This document shows, piece after piece, positions 7,027-14,587 of a stretch of DNA of 47,543 bases. Origin of the DNA: a virus. The position numbers and the translations under genes are program-made. The notes beneath the pieces are model-generated. The model searched no databases. It was not told where the DNA came from and saw nothing but the letters and a program-made list of their open reading frames with translations. The stretch is from positions 1-47,543 of IMG/VR virus record IMGVR_UViG_3300003702_000014. The stretch is one strand, 5' to 3'. Positions within the stretch are counted from its first letter, which is position 1. Every line of letters begins with the position of its first letter.

Positions 7027-7102
7027 GCGGGTATCGTATAGTGGTATATTACCGGAGCTTTCCAAGCTAATGACGCGGGTTCGATTCCCGCTACCCGCTC
7101 CA
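7027..7102 (+). tRNA. tRNA-Gly (anticodon TCC)
   Basis: The acceptor GCGGGTA/TACCCGC and T arm GCGGG-TTCGATT-CCCGC are perfect, and CCA is encoded. The anticodon loop TTTCCAA gives TCC. The anticodon stem GGAGC/GCTAA pairs at only three positions, leaving two adjacent G-A mismatches at its outer end, which is unusual. Confidence 0.9.
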
Positions 7103-7117
7103 ACAAGTAGTAAATAA

Positions 7118-7885
7118 ATGGATTCTAAATCAATAGATAAATTCTATACAAAACCAAATGTAGCTGAATTTTGCAGTCTAATCTTTTATAGATATATTAG
7201 ACAAGGAGAGGAAACAGTAGTTGAACCTTCAGCAGGAGCGGGCGCTTTCTCTGTCTACACAGACATAATGTTAGACTTATACCCCGACGTAGGCTATAGT
7301 AATTATATTACTAAGCAGGATTTTTTAAAATGGGATAGTAGTAAGTATAAATACTACCTAGGAAATCCGCCGTTCGGTAAAAATTCTTCATTAGCTGTAA
7401 AGTTCTTTAATCATGCCGCTAAAGGTAAAGGTATGATTGGATTTATACTACCCAGAACATTCAGAAAGAGTAGTATAACGAATCGTTTAGACTTAAACTT
7501 TTGGCTAATTAATGACACGATTTTACATAAAAATTCATTTACATTAGACGGAAAGCCTTATGCTGTTCCGTGCGTTTTTCAAATATGGGAGTATAGAGTA
7601 GAAAAACGAGACAAGATTATACTCCCAACAACTCATTCAGATTTTAGTTTCTGCTCAGCAGAAGACGCAGACTTCTCTATTCGTAGAGTAGGAGGTAGAG
7701 CAGGCAAAGTGAATCCGCATAATAATTATGCACCAGCTTCTAATTATTTTATTAAAGGGAGTTGTAAACAAACGTTCCTCAAACTAGAGTCTACTTTGCA
7801 TGAAATTGCACAAGATACTGCTGGAAACCCCAGTATAGGTAAAGGGGAGTTAATAGTAGCATACACAAAAGAAGTGGAGAGATAA
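7118..7885 (+). CDS. N6-adenine DNA methyltransferase-like protein, 255 aa
   Basis: Residues 36-44 (EPSAGAGAF) are the SAM-binding motif and 83-86 (NPPF) the catalytic motif of amino-methyltransferases. The following FFNHAAKGKGMIGFILPRTF matches the helix-strand region of type I/II adenine methyltransferases. It probably methylates adenine in DNA, protecting phage DNA or marking it. No target-recognition domain is obvious. No ribosome binding site is visible; the spacer to the tRNA-Gly is only 15 bases and contains AGTAGTAAATAAA. Confidence 0.8.
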   Translation: MDSKSIDKFYTKPNVAEFCSLIFYRYIRQGEETVVEPSAGAGAFSVYTDIMLDLYPDVGYSNYITKQDFLKWDSSKYKYYLGNPPFGKNSSLAVKFFNHAAKGKGMIGFILPRTFRKSSITNRLDLNFWLINDTILHKNSFTLDGKPYAVPCVFQIWEYRVEKRDKIILPTTHSDFSFCSAEDADFSIRRVGGRAGKVNPHNNYAPASNYFIKGSCKQTFLKLESTLHEIAQDTAGNPSIGKGELIVAYTKEVER

Positions 7886-7887
7886 AG

Positions 7888-8037
7888 ATGGATTTAGGAT
7901 TTGGATTTAGTGAGATACAATGGCTAGTATTAGTCATCTGTAGTGGCGGTTTATTCTATACTATAGGAAGGCACATTGGTATAAGCGATGCACTTGATTA
8001 TATGCGGGATAAAGGTTATATTGATTATGATGACTGA
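7888..8037 (+). CDS. small single-span membrane protein, 49 aa
   Basis: The ATG lies two bases after the methyltransferase stop. A membrane span (WLVLVICSGGLFYTI) is followed by an acidic tail (DYMRDKGYIDYDD). Its stop overlaps the AAAATAGTTC element of the next promoter. Confidence 0.55.
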   Translation: MDLGFGFSEIQWLVLVICSGGLFYTIGRHIGISDALDYMRDKGYIDYDD

Positions 8038-8082
8038 AAATAGTTCTTGACAACAAGGTCTATTTTTGGTATAATGAGTATG
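8037..8082 (+). promoter_or_regulatory. sigma-70-type promoter for hsp20
   Basis: AAAATAGTTC (8037-8046), TTGACA (8047-8052), 17 bases, TATAAT (8070-8075). The start is predicted near 8080-8082, where an ATG lies (8080) and a strong stem-loop begins. Confidence 0.88.
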
Positions 8083-8170
8083 AAAGTGATGAATTCACTT
8101 TCTTTTTTAGGCGTTCATACCGCAAGGGTGGACAAAGTTTAACTGTAAAAGGTAAATTTAGGAGAATATT
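8082..8170 (+). promoter_or_regulatory. structured 5' leader of the Hsp20 gene
   Basis: The predicted RNA starts with an 8-bp stem GAAAGTGA/TCACTTTC (8082-8102) followed by six T, terminator-like yet at the very 5' end. The stretch TTCTTTT at 8100-8106 can also pair with the binding site AGGAGAA at 8160-8166 (two G-U pairs). A switch between these shapes would resemble FourU RNA thermometers of small heat-shock genes. A 20-codon frame (8080-8142, MKVMNSLSF...) also spans the leader. All of this is inferred. Confidence 0.4.
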
Positions 8171-8566
8171 ATGGTAACAAATGCTATAAGTAGAGAACTA
8201 TTCAGAAACTTTTGGTTAGGACATAATCCAGCGTGGTTCGAAAATGAGGACTTCGCTAGTACGTCTTATCCAAGATACAATATAGTGGAAGGCAAGGCAG
8301 GCTTCGTAATAGAAGTTGCAGTGCCAGGTTGGAGTAAGAAAGACCTTAAAGTCGTAGTGAAAGATAATGAACTACGGATTCAAGGAAGCAGAGATGATAG
8401 AGGAGGTGATTCTTATCTACATCAAGGGCTAAGTACTAAGTCATTCGACAAAGTATTTGTTCTTAACAACGACCTTAAAGTAGAAGAAGTCAAATTACTT
8501 GACGGACTACTGACAATTACTATTGAGCGAGATCGCTCAGCTGAAGTCAATTTTGACATCAAGTAG
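8171..8566 (+). CDS. Hsp20-family small heat-shock protein, 131 aa
   Basis: Residues from about 35 form an alpha-crystallin domain: strands around YNIVEGKAGFVIEVAVPGW, DLKVVVKDNELRIQG, and VKLLDGLLTITIE, with the usual V-P-G turn and a C-terminal strand. Such chaperones hold unfolding proteins in the cytoplasm. Phage versions are common in marine myoviruses and may help virion assembly. AGGAG lies 6 bases before the ATG. It has its own promoter and a structured leader. Confidence 0.9.
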   Translation: MVTNAISRELFRNFWLGHNPAWFENEDFASTSYPRYNIVEGKAGFVIEVAVPGWSKKDLKVVVKDNELRIQGSRDDRGGDSYLHQGLSTKSFDKVFVLNNDLKVEEVKLLDGLLTITIERDRSAEVNFDIK

Positions 8567-8576
8567 TAATTAAATG

Positions 8577-8607
8577 ATAGGACGTTAGTTGTAAACTGAC
8601 GTCCTAT
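8577..8607 (+). terminator. strong stem-loop after hsp20, possible terminator
   Basis: ATAGGACGTTAGTT (8577-8590) pairs with 8594-8607 across a GTA loop, 14 pairs with one G-T. The following TGCTTTCC is a poor T run, so it may instead stabilise the hsp20 message or limit read-through into the lysis genes. Confidence 0.55.
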
Positions 8608-8636
8608 GCTTTCCACGTGTAATAACAGGAGAGCCT

Positions 8637-9143
8637 ATGAATAATAAGCTACAATGGTTAGCTATACTTCTCCTTGCAATGGGATTGATTTGGAGTATTT
8701 ATATGCAATTAAGCGGCAAAGGACACGACATACTAAAGTATTTTGAAGGTTGTAAACTAGCGGCTTATCAAGATAGTGTGGGCGTGTGGACAATAGGTTA
8801 TGGACATACCAAAGGCGTTCATAGAGGTATGACAATAACTCAAGAACAGGCAGAACAAATGCTACTTGAGGAATTGGTAGAGTATGAAGGCTATATAGAA
8901 AAATATGTGGAAGTAGACCTCACGCAGGAGCAATTTGATGCACTGACAGTATGGGTTTACAACCTCGGACCTACGAACTTTAGAAAGAGTACACTTTTAA
9001 AGAGATTGAATGAAGGTAACTTCGAAGACGTGCCAACTCAGATAAAAAGATGGGACAAAGCAGGTGGTCAAACACTCTCTGGTCTTACAAAAAGACGCGC
9101 ATCTGAAGCACATTTATTTGAAACTGGAGAAGTAGTACATTGA
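8637..9143 (+). CDS. SAR endolysin, lysozyme family (GH24), 168 aa
   Basis: An N-terminal hydrophobic segment rich in weakly hydrophobic residues (LAILLLAMGLIWSIYM) fits a signal-anchor-release sequence. The catalytic triad of T4-type lysozymes is visible: E37 in FEGCK, D46 and T52 in AYQDSVGVWTIGYGH. C39 next to the active site recalls redox-regulated SAR endolysins. It cuts peptidoglycan after release from the membrane. AGGAG precedes the ATG. The next three genes continue the lysis set. Confidence 0.92.
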   Translation: MNNKLQWLAILLLAMGLIWSIYMQLSGKGHDILKYFEGCKLAAYQDSVGVWTIGYGHTKGVHRGMTITQEQAEQMLLEELVEYEGYIEKYVEVDLTQEQFDALTVWVYNLGPTNFRKSTLLKRLNEGNFEDVPTQIKRWDKAGGQTLSGLTKRRASEAHLFETGEVVH

Positions 9144-9436
9144 TTGGAAAGTTAAAACTAGGACTGAAAAGAGTAGGGCAATGGTTAGCTCTACCTTTCA
9201 TCTATCTTTGGAAAGGTATTTGGTGTTGTCTTAAAGAAATATGGTATTTCATATTCCCTAGATATATACTACACGTTAGTTACGATCAAACATGGGGTAA
9301 CGCAGACGATCAATCATTTGAAGTTAAGAAATTCATTGTAAAGAAAGAAAAGTTTCTTAAGTTCAAAACGATTGAAGGAGATATAGTAGAAATACGAGGC
9401 TCCAAAGGATTGAATTATAGGATAGAAGAAGTATGA
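9140..9436 (+). CDS. membrane-anchored hypothetical protein in lysis cassette, 98 aa
   Basis: No ATG exists in the frame, so the likely start is TTG at 9140, overlapping the endolysin stop as TTGA. A basic N-terminus leads to a hydrophobic aromatic region (WLALPFIYLWKGIWCCL, then WYFIFP), followed by a soluble basic half. Its place between endolysin and spanin suggests a lysis role, such as pinholin or regulator, but this is inference only. Confidence 0.55.
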   Translation: MIGKLKLGLKRVGQWLALPFIYLWKGIWCCLKEIWYFIFPRYILHVSYDQTWGNADDQSFEVKKFIVKKEKFLKFKTIEGDIVEIRGSKGLNYRIEEV

Positions 9437-9831
9437 ATCAACTATTAATAGGTATTATTTTAATGTTAGGAATAGGAGGCTATGTCCTTTACATTCAAAA
9501 TGAGAACTTAAAAGCAGAGAATCTCGCTTACGAGGTTCGTGACCAAGAACAAAAAGCTGCAATCGAATCTATACAAAAAGATTTCGCATTACAGACTTCT
9601 GCATTAACAGATATGCAGAAAAAGAACAACGAGATAGAGGGGGAAATGAACCGCTATCTTGATATTTTCAAAAGACATAATCTGTCGAAATTAGCAGCTG
9701 CTAAGCCCGGCATGATTGAACCGAGAGCAAACAATGCAACAAAAGAAGTATTTGACAGTATTGAAGCAGACAGTAGGATTATTGATAGTCTTGACGATGA
9801 TCTCGAGCTGCAGCCTACTGGGACTGGGTAA
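9433..9831 (+). CDS. inner-membrane spanin (Rz-like), 132 aa
   Basis: One N-terminal membrane span (residues 4-20, LLIGIILMLGIGGYVLY) is followed by a long charged coiled-coil region. Another frame within its 3' end starts a lipoprotein, the classic Rz/Rz1 arrangement. The inner spanin links with the outer one to fuse the membranes in the last lysis step, implying a Gram-negative host. Start is an ATGA junction. Confidence 0.75.
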   Translation: MNQLLIGIILMLGIGGYVLYIQNENLKAENLAYEVRDQEQKAAIESIQKDFALQTSALTDMQKKNNEIEGEMNRYLDIFKRHNLSKLAAAKPGMIEPRANNATKEVFDSIEADSRIIDSLDDDLELQPTGTG

Positions 9832-10141
9832 AAAACAGGTAGAAGTAATAACTAAACCACTCGAAAGGATAATAGCACAACCTGTTATGCCTCGCGAGAT
9901 AGACTTAAAAGAGCCTTACTGGTATGTTGTTTCAGACAAAAACATTGATGAATTTCTAGCTAGAGTAGAAAAAGAACATGGACAAGTAGTGTTCTTTGCT
10001 ATGAGTGTCCCAGATTATGAACTGATGGCATATAATATGCAAGAGTTACGTAGATATATTCGCGAACTCAGAGAGGTAGTTGTTTACTATGAAAAAGTAA
10101 CCAGCCCTGAGAAAGAAGATAATGAAACAGATTCCAATTAA
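9734..10141 (+). CDS. outer-membrane spanin-like lipoprotein, 135 aa
   Basis: Starting inside the Rz-like gene in another frame, it has a signal peptide (VGLLIVLTMISSC) with the lipobox Cys at residue 26. The mature part is long for an Rz1 (about 110 residues). It contains PYWYVVSDKNIDEFLARVE and ELMAYNMQELRRYIRELRE, resembling larger phage outer spanins or accessory lysis lipoproteins. The ATG at 9734 is preferred over an upstream TTG. Confidence 0.72.
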   Translation: MQQKKYLTVLKQTVGLLIVLTMISSCSLLGLGKKQVEVITKPLERIIAQPVMPREIDLKEPYWYVVSDKNIDEFLARVEKEHGQVVFFAMSVPDYELMAYNMQELRRYIRELREVVVYYEKVTSPEKEDNETDSN

Positions 10142-10799
10142 AAATATAAGTTTTTTAAGACGACTTGATGCCCTAGCTGAGAGTCTTTATAAGTATCCGC
10201 ATAGCGCAGTAGGATTACCTAAACCTGACCTTACTTTTGCAACCTTAAGAGAGTATCAAAATGATGAAAACTTTGTAGGTTATCCTAAAGAGCATAACTA
10301 TAGAGATTATTCAGGTAATATTCCTTTAAAAAGACGAGGCTCTAATCAGTTTCTTAGAAAAGATGGCAGTTTTAGAACGATGAAAATGTGGTTTCTCAGA
10401 GGTTTTCAAGCAGGTATTGAAGGCGCTGAGTCTGATAAATGGTATTTCGATACTTTAACACTACAATCTCCCGATGTTGGTTTTACAGGGTGGCATAATT
10501 CTAAAAATAAAACACATCATTCACTAAGATTTATAAATAATGGTGGACGTGGTTACTCTATTGCAGTAAGAAATGGTAGAGTATGTAGAGTTCCAGATCA
10601 ATTTAGAGGAAAAGGTTTCGGTCAAGGGACTAGAGGTGCAGGAAATTGGACTTGTGTCCGTAATATGTTTGATGGCGAAACATGGTTTGCAGATAAAAAT
10701 CAAGGTAGTAAACCTAGATTTGTAGTAGACATGGCTATACCTATTGAAAGGGGTGCAAAAATGGACGCAGTAGAAACTTGTATATCTAATTTTGTTTAA
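10122..10799 (+). CDS. hypothetical protein, 225 aa
   Basis: The last 20 bases of the spanin gene overlap its start. The product contains GFTGWHNSKNKTHHSLRFIN, then long Gly-rich loops (NNGGRGYSIAVRNGR) and WFADKNQGSKPRFVVDMAI. A GWH turn followed by Arg-containing strands loosely recalls phage 2OG/Fe(II) oxygenase-like jelly rolls. However, the standard HxD...H set is not clear. It begins the cargo island before the holin. Confidence 0.55.
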   Translation: MKQIPIKNISFLRRLDALAESLYKYPHSAVGLPKPDLTFATLREYQNDENFVGYPKEHNYRDYSGNIPLKRRGSNQFLRKDGSFRTMKMWFLRGFQAGIEGAESDKWYFDTLTLQSPDVGFTGWHNSKNKTHHSLRFINNGGRGYSIAVRNGRVCRVPDQFRGKGFGQGTRGAGNWTCVRNMFDGETWFADKNQGSKPRFVVDMAIPIERGAKMDAVETCISNFV

Positions 10800-11227
10800 T
10801 GTATTTATCAAGTCCTGAAGTTTCTTATGAAATAGTTTATTGGCATCATGACTTGCAAATTAAAAAACGAACGATTACAAAAACTCCTATAGAAGATATT
10901 GCTCTATCTGTATTTCCTTCTGGGGAAATGGCAAAGTTAAAATATGATATTATAAAAGAGGGGTTATTACACCCTATTATAGTAATTGATAACACAAAAT
11001 ACAACTATCAGATGTCAATAAGACAAGTATCAAAAGATTTAATACTACCATTTGACAGTAAAAAACCTTTACTAGCCTACACAGGAAATCAAAGAATAGT
11101 AATAGCAAGGAAGTGGAAATATAGCTACATAAGTACCCTTATAATGCCAGATGTGCATTGGGCTCATGCGGCTCAGTTACATATACAAGATGGAAAGGTA
11201 GATAATCGTGATCGTAGGACAGTATAA
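10799..11227 (+). CDS. ParB-like domain protein, 142 aa
   Basis: The middle reads LKYDIIKEGLLHPIIVI and later LLAYTGNQRIVIARKWKY. This resembles the ParB/Srx N-terminal fold, where a G-x-x-x-P-I-x-V strand is followed by a GxxR motif. In this superfamily GxxR binds nucleotide. Related patterns occur at 27331 and 29042. The target is unknown. Confidence 0.5.
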   Translation: MYLSSPEVSYEIVYWHHDLQIKKRTITKTPIEDIALSVFPSGEMAKLKYDIIKEGLLHPIIVIDNTKYNYQMSIRQVSKDLILPFDSKKPLLAYTGNQRIVIARKWKYSYISTLIMPDVHWAHAAQLHIQDGKVDNRDRRTV

Positions 11228-11753
11228 AATTGATGCTTTTAATAAGTTAAAAAATGACTGTATCAAATACATGTCGCCTGAACGCGATTGGCACTACCCT
11301 AGAGCAGATATGTATTTGCTCTATTCTTTAACGCAATCTCCTCCTTATAATTGTTCCGCCCCATTCTGGAGAGATATTCGAGAAGAAATTTTTGCCGAGT
11401 TAAAACGAGTAATAAATAAACCTACTATCTATCATCTAGCTCTTGTAAAGCATAACGAAAAATCTTTTGCTTTACCTATTGGAGAAGAATGTCCAGATAC
11501 GTATGGTTTTTTCTTTTTGGAGGCTAATGAAGCAGATATAATTAACACGGAGAAAGGCACAGCATATTCTTATATATCTGCTTGTAAAGACTTAGGACTT
11601 GAACACCCCCATTTAATACAATGGTTTGAAAGAGACAAAAGGTGGCATAAAGTAGAGGATAATTTATCCTACCTTGCTGGAAATTTATTTTATTCTACAG
11701 TAATACCAAAGAAAGGTACTACTTATTTTCATGTAGAGTATAGAAATGATTAG
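11208..11753 (+). CDS. hypothetical protein, 181 aa
   Basis: The frame opens with GTG at 11208 behind AAGGTAG, overlapping the previous gene. The protein is aromatic-rich (DWHYPRADMYLLYSL, TYGFFFLEANEADI) with no membrane segment. No family is recognised. It lies between a ParB-like and a glycosyltransferase gene. Confidence 0.6.
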   Translation: MIVGQYKIDAFNKLKNDCIKYMSPERDWHYPRADMYLLYSLTQSPPYNCSAPFWRDIREEIFAELKRVINKPTIYHLALVKHNEKSFALPIGEECPDTYGFFFLEANEADIINTEKGTAYSYISACKDLGLEHPHLIQWFERDKRWHKVEDNLSYLAGNLFYSTVIPKKGTTYFHVEYRND

Positions 11754-12513
11754 AATATTTGTTGGTACTAGCGACACAGAGGATAACTGGATTGAGAAAA
11801 TACTAGTTTATAGTCTATTTAAACATACATCAGAAGAATTAGATATAACTTTTTTAAGACCTAAAATGTTTCCTAACTGGAATATGAGAGGGTGGGGTAC
11901 ACCCTTTACGAATTTTAGATATACAGTCCCTGAACTATGTAATTTCAAAGGTAAAGCAATATACCTTGATGTTGACCAATTGAATTTTAGAGACATAGCA
12001 GACTTATATAATACAGACTTAGAAGAAAATACTTATGCTATGGTATGGGACGCTTTAACAGATAATGGGGAAAAGATGAAAGGCACAAGGTATGAAAAAG
12101 GCTTTTATTGTGATAGTGTAATGTTGATAGATTGTGAAAAAGCACAAAAATATACACTCCCAATTCCTGAAATTGCTCAGTTTGAAAATAACTATAAATA
12201 CACTTGGTTTTTAGGGTTAGGTAAACCTTTCAAACACAGAAGCGAAGGAATAATAAAACAATTAAATCCTAGATGGAATAGTTATGATGGAAGAAATACT
12301 AGTTTTCAACCGAAAGATTTTAATGCGAATAATCAACCCCCATTCAGTTTAGATGAAATTTGGCATTTACATTTTACTGCAATGAGCATGCAACCATGGC
12401 ATCCTACTTATACACCTTGGGCTAAAGGTAACTTTCCTAGAGAAGACATAGCTGAAGTTTTATGGAGGTATGCTAAGGAATGTAAGATGATAAGTAATCC
12501 AGAGGAATTTTAA
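11746..12513 (+). CDS. GT8-like glycosyltransferase, 255 aa
   Basis: The start MIRIFVGTSD and the motif YLDVDQL at 73-79, a DxD metal and nucleotide-sugar site, fit a GT-A fold. The C-terminal IWHLHFTAMSMQPWHP has a His-rich loop of the type seen in GT8-like enzymes. It should transfer a sugar from a nucleotide donor, but the acceptor is unknown. It could modify host surface glycans, virion proteins or DNA. It overlaps neighbours on both sides. Confidence 0.7.
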   Translation: MIRIFVGTSDTEDNWIEKILVYSLFKHTSEELDITFLRPKMFPNWNMRGWGTPFTNFRYTVPELCNFKGKAIYLDVDQLNFRDIADLYNTDLEENTYAMVWDALTDNGEKMKGTRYEKGFYCDSVMLIDCEKAQKYTLPIPEIAQFENNYKYTWFLGLGKPFKHRSEGIIKQLNPRWNSYDGRNTSFQPKDFNANNQPPFSLDEIWHLHFTAMSMQPWHPTYTPWAKGNFPREDIAEVLWRYAKECKMISNPEEF

Positions 12514-13109
12514 TGTTGGTATCAGTTTTTAAAAACGCATTAGATATAGAAGTATATAGAGCTGCTATAAAAACTTTTTCAACCCATATTCCAACAAAAG
12601 CCTTAGTAGGAAAAACAGCAGCCGATGCCCGTGAAGATACTTGGAGGTCTGCTGATGTAAGATATATTAAACCACCACCGGGCGGATATATTGTACCTCC
12701 TGCACGTAGTTTAAAAACTGCAGGACATGCAGGAGTAAATGTATTTAAACCAGAACATATTATTCATAGTGAATTAACTAAATTTGCTAGTCAATTTGGT
12801 AATTATGACTGTGAAATAGTACAGATTATAACATACAGAAAAGGAAATTATTATAACTGGCATCAAGATGGTAGTGGTCATGGATATAGAAAACTATCTT
12901 TTATATCATGTTTAAATCCACCTAATGAATATGAAGGTGGAGAGTTAGAAATTGAAGGAATAGAGCTACCTGAGTTTGCATATGATCCTTTATCTATTAT
13001 TGTTTTTAATCCAGCATTAAAACACAGAGTGAAACCTATAACACGAGGAATAAGACACTCTCTAGTAACTTGGTTTAAAGAAAAAGATTTCCCAAAAGAA
13101 CTATTATGA
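12513..13109 (+). CDS. 2OG-Fe(II) oxygenase, prolyl-hydroxylase-like, 198 aa
   Basis: Iron ligands are visible as H117-x-D119 (NWHQDG) and H171 (LKHRV). R181 in GIRHSLVTWF is the likely 2-oxoglutarate anchor. The order and C-terminal position match PKHD-type hydroxylases. It probably hydroxylates a protein or small molecule in the cytoplasm using oxygen and 2-oxoglutarate. It forms an overlapping pair with the JmjC-like gene next to it. Confidence 0.88.
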   Translation: MLVSVFKNALDIEVYRAAIKTFSTHIPTKALVGKTAADAREDTWRSADVRYIKPPPGGYIVPPARSLKTAGHAGVNVFKPEHIIHSELTKFASQFGNYDCEIVQIITYRKGNYYNWHQDGSGHGYRKLSFISCLNPPNEYEGGELEIEGIELPEFAYDPLSIIVFNPALKHRVKPITRGIRHSLVTWFKEKDFPKELL

Positions 13110-13813
13110 GCATACCATTTGAACAATTATTACCAATGCCTATAGAAAGATTTTATGATGTTTTTAAGGATAAGAAATATTTTGTAGCTAAAAGTGAACA
13201 GAACATTTTTAAAGATCACTTTAGTTGGAATGAACTTGATATGTATTTAAATAGTCATAAATTGAATGGGTGGGATCGTATGCCACAATTACAGATAGTA
13301 ACTCCCACAGGGAAATACTGTCACAAAAAGGCAGAGATTAAATTAACTAGAGAAGAAATTTTTGGATATTGGCAGCAAGGTTGCAGTTTCATTTTGACTC
13401 TTAGCGAGTTTTTAAATAAAACAATGTGGAAACAATGTCAAGAATTTGAAAAGTATTATGGAATTGGTCAAGCAAATCTTTATTGTTCAAATCAAAAAGG
13501 AGCTAGATGCTTTCCAATTCATGCGGACTCAACAGATAACTATCTCTTTCACGTAAGGGGAGATGTTCGTTGGTATATATATAATGAGTTCGAAAATGAT
13601 TGTCCTGAAAGAGATGAGGCAACAGTTCAAACTGTAATTGACTTATCTGAAGGGGATTTATTATATATACCTAAAAAATTATATCATAGGGTAGATACCC
13701 TAAGCCCAAGAATATCCATTTCTTTTCACTTTACAGAGAAGAAGAAAGGTCGAAAGCCCTACAAAAGAGTGGAATGGATAGACTGGTTGGGAGAAATAGA
13801 AAATGGCACATAG
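13106..13813 (+). CDS. JmjC/cupin-like oxygenase, 235 aa
   Basis: H139-x-D141 (FPIHADSTDNYLFHV) and H194 (YIPKKLYHRV) fit the double-stranded beta-helix of JmjC/cupin-4 enzymes such as bacterial ribosomal oxygenases. The phrase EGDLLYIPKKLYHRV is typical of that family. It would hydroxylate a protein residue. The usual target in bacteria is a ribosomal protein, but the phage enzyme's target is not known. Confidence 0.8.
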   Translation: MSIPFEQLLPMPIERFYDVFKDKKYFVAKSEQNIFKDHFSWNELDMYLNSHKLNGWDRMPQLQIVTPTGKYCHKKAEIKLTREEIFGYWQQGCSFILTLSEFLNKTMWKQCQEFEKYYGIGQANLYCSNQKGARCFPIHADSTDNYLFHVRGDVRWYIYNEFENDCPERDEATVQTVIDLSEGDLLYIPKKLYHRVDTLSPRISISFHFTEKKKGRKPYKRVEWIDWLGEIENGT

Positions 13814-14189
13814 TGAAGAATTTCATGGAGACATGAGTCGTAATGAGGTTGAGATTGATCTCAATAAATTTATGGCTATGGTCTCAGAAATTGGCGAATT
13901 AAAAGCAGAAATAATGCAAATGAAGATGGAAAGGGAACCAGACAATCCTTGGCAGAGGTGGATATGGTTTTCTAATATGATAGACGCTTATAGGATATTT
14001 CCTAGAGCATTTTTATCTGTCTACATCTACTTATTGTACTTCTGTACAATGTGGTTCATGGCTTTAGAAGCACCAACTTTCGAGCAATCTGGATTAATTT
14101 CCATAGTTGTTGGAGCAGGTGCTGCATGGTTTGGTTTATATGCTGGCACGGCTAAAGACAAAATCAATAGTCAAGGTGCGAAGAAGTAA
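13803..14189 (+). CDS. holin-like membrane protein, 128 aa
   Basis: A coiled N-terminal third (IGELKAEIMQMKMERE) leads to NPWQRWIWFSNMIDAYRIFPR, then two membrane spans (FLSVYIYLLYFCTMWFMAL and GLISIVVGAGAAWFGLY) and a basic tail. This layout, with the GAGAAWFGLY second span, matches holins of marine phages. It would open the inner membrane for lysis. The endolysin and spanins lie 4 kb to the left across cargo genes. Confidence 0.65.
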   Translation: MAHSEEFHGDMSRNEVEIDLNKFMAMVSEIGELKAEIMQMKMEREPDNPWQRWIWFSNMIDAYRIFPRAFLSVYIYLLYFCTMWFMALEAPTFEQSGLISIVVGAGAAWFGLYAGTAKDKINSQGAKK

Positions 14190-14210
14190 GGATTAAATAA
14201 TACGATCCCA

Positions 14211-14256
14211 AAAATAGTTCTTGACACGACTTCAAAAATTTAGTATAATATAAGTA
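14211..14256 (+). promoter_or_regulatory. sigma-70-type promoter
   Basis: AAAATAGTTC (14211-14220), TTGACA (14221-14226), 17 bases, TATAAT (14244-14249). The predicted start at 14256 is the A of an ATG, so the transcript would be leaderless. Confidence 0.88.
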
Positions 14257-14402
14257 TGAAATTGAAGAAGAAACTAAAAACACAAACCACGGCATGGGAC
14301 AATGCTTTGCAGTTTTATCTGCAAACTCATCCAAAGTGCTTATGTGGTAAATTTTTACATGAGTGCGGTGACGCTTATAGTCACCAGACTCAAGGCTACT
14401 AG
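14256..14402 (+). CDS. possible leaderless small protein, 48 aa
   Basis: The ATG coincides with the predicted transcription start. The product is basic at the N-terminus and has FYLQTHPKCLCGKFLHECG. That recalls the Cys-containing start of HNH endonucleases, but the HNH core is absent. It could be a small Cys-rich protein, a decayed HNH fragment, or the 5' part of an untranslated leader. Confidence 0.4.
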   Translation: MKLKKKLKTQTTAWDNALQFYLQTHPKCLCGKFLHECGDAYSHQTQGY

Positions 14403-14587
14403 GTCAGTCCTTCATAGAAGTACTCTAAGTGAACTTAATCTTTAGATACGTAACCCTATACATAACACCAAGCGTCCTGAACGCTTCGCGAGTAAATAAG
14501 GCAGCAGGCATTAAATAAAGGGGAACTACTTTAGAGGCGGTACCTGCCAGTTCGATCTGGAGAAGGACTTACCTTTTAATTAAAATA
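14403..14587 (+). other. untranslated leader-like region
   Basis: No gene is seen. It holds a 6-bp hairpin AAGCGT/ACGCTT (14470-14486) followed by AGTAAATAA, a second TAAATAAAG at 14512, and GGAGAAGGACT at 14559-14569, a word shared with position 92-102. It lies between the small frame at 14256 and the gene at 14588, whose ATG has no nearby ribosome binding site. Confidence 0.45.

Noticed and set aside
14540-14570. A tRNA T-arm-like sequence (CCAG-TTCGAT-CTGG)
   Set aside because: The loop is six bases and no acceptor, D or anticodon stems can be drawn around it.
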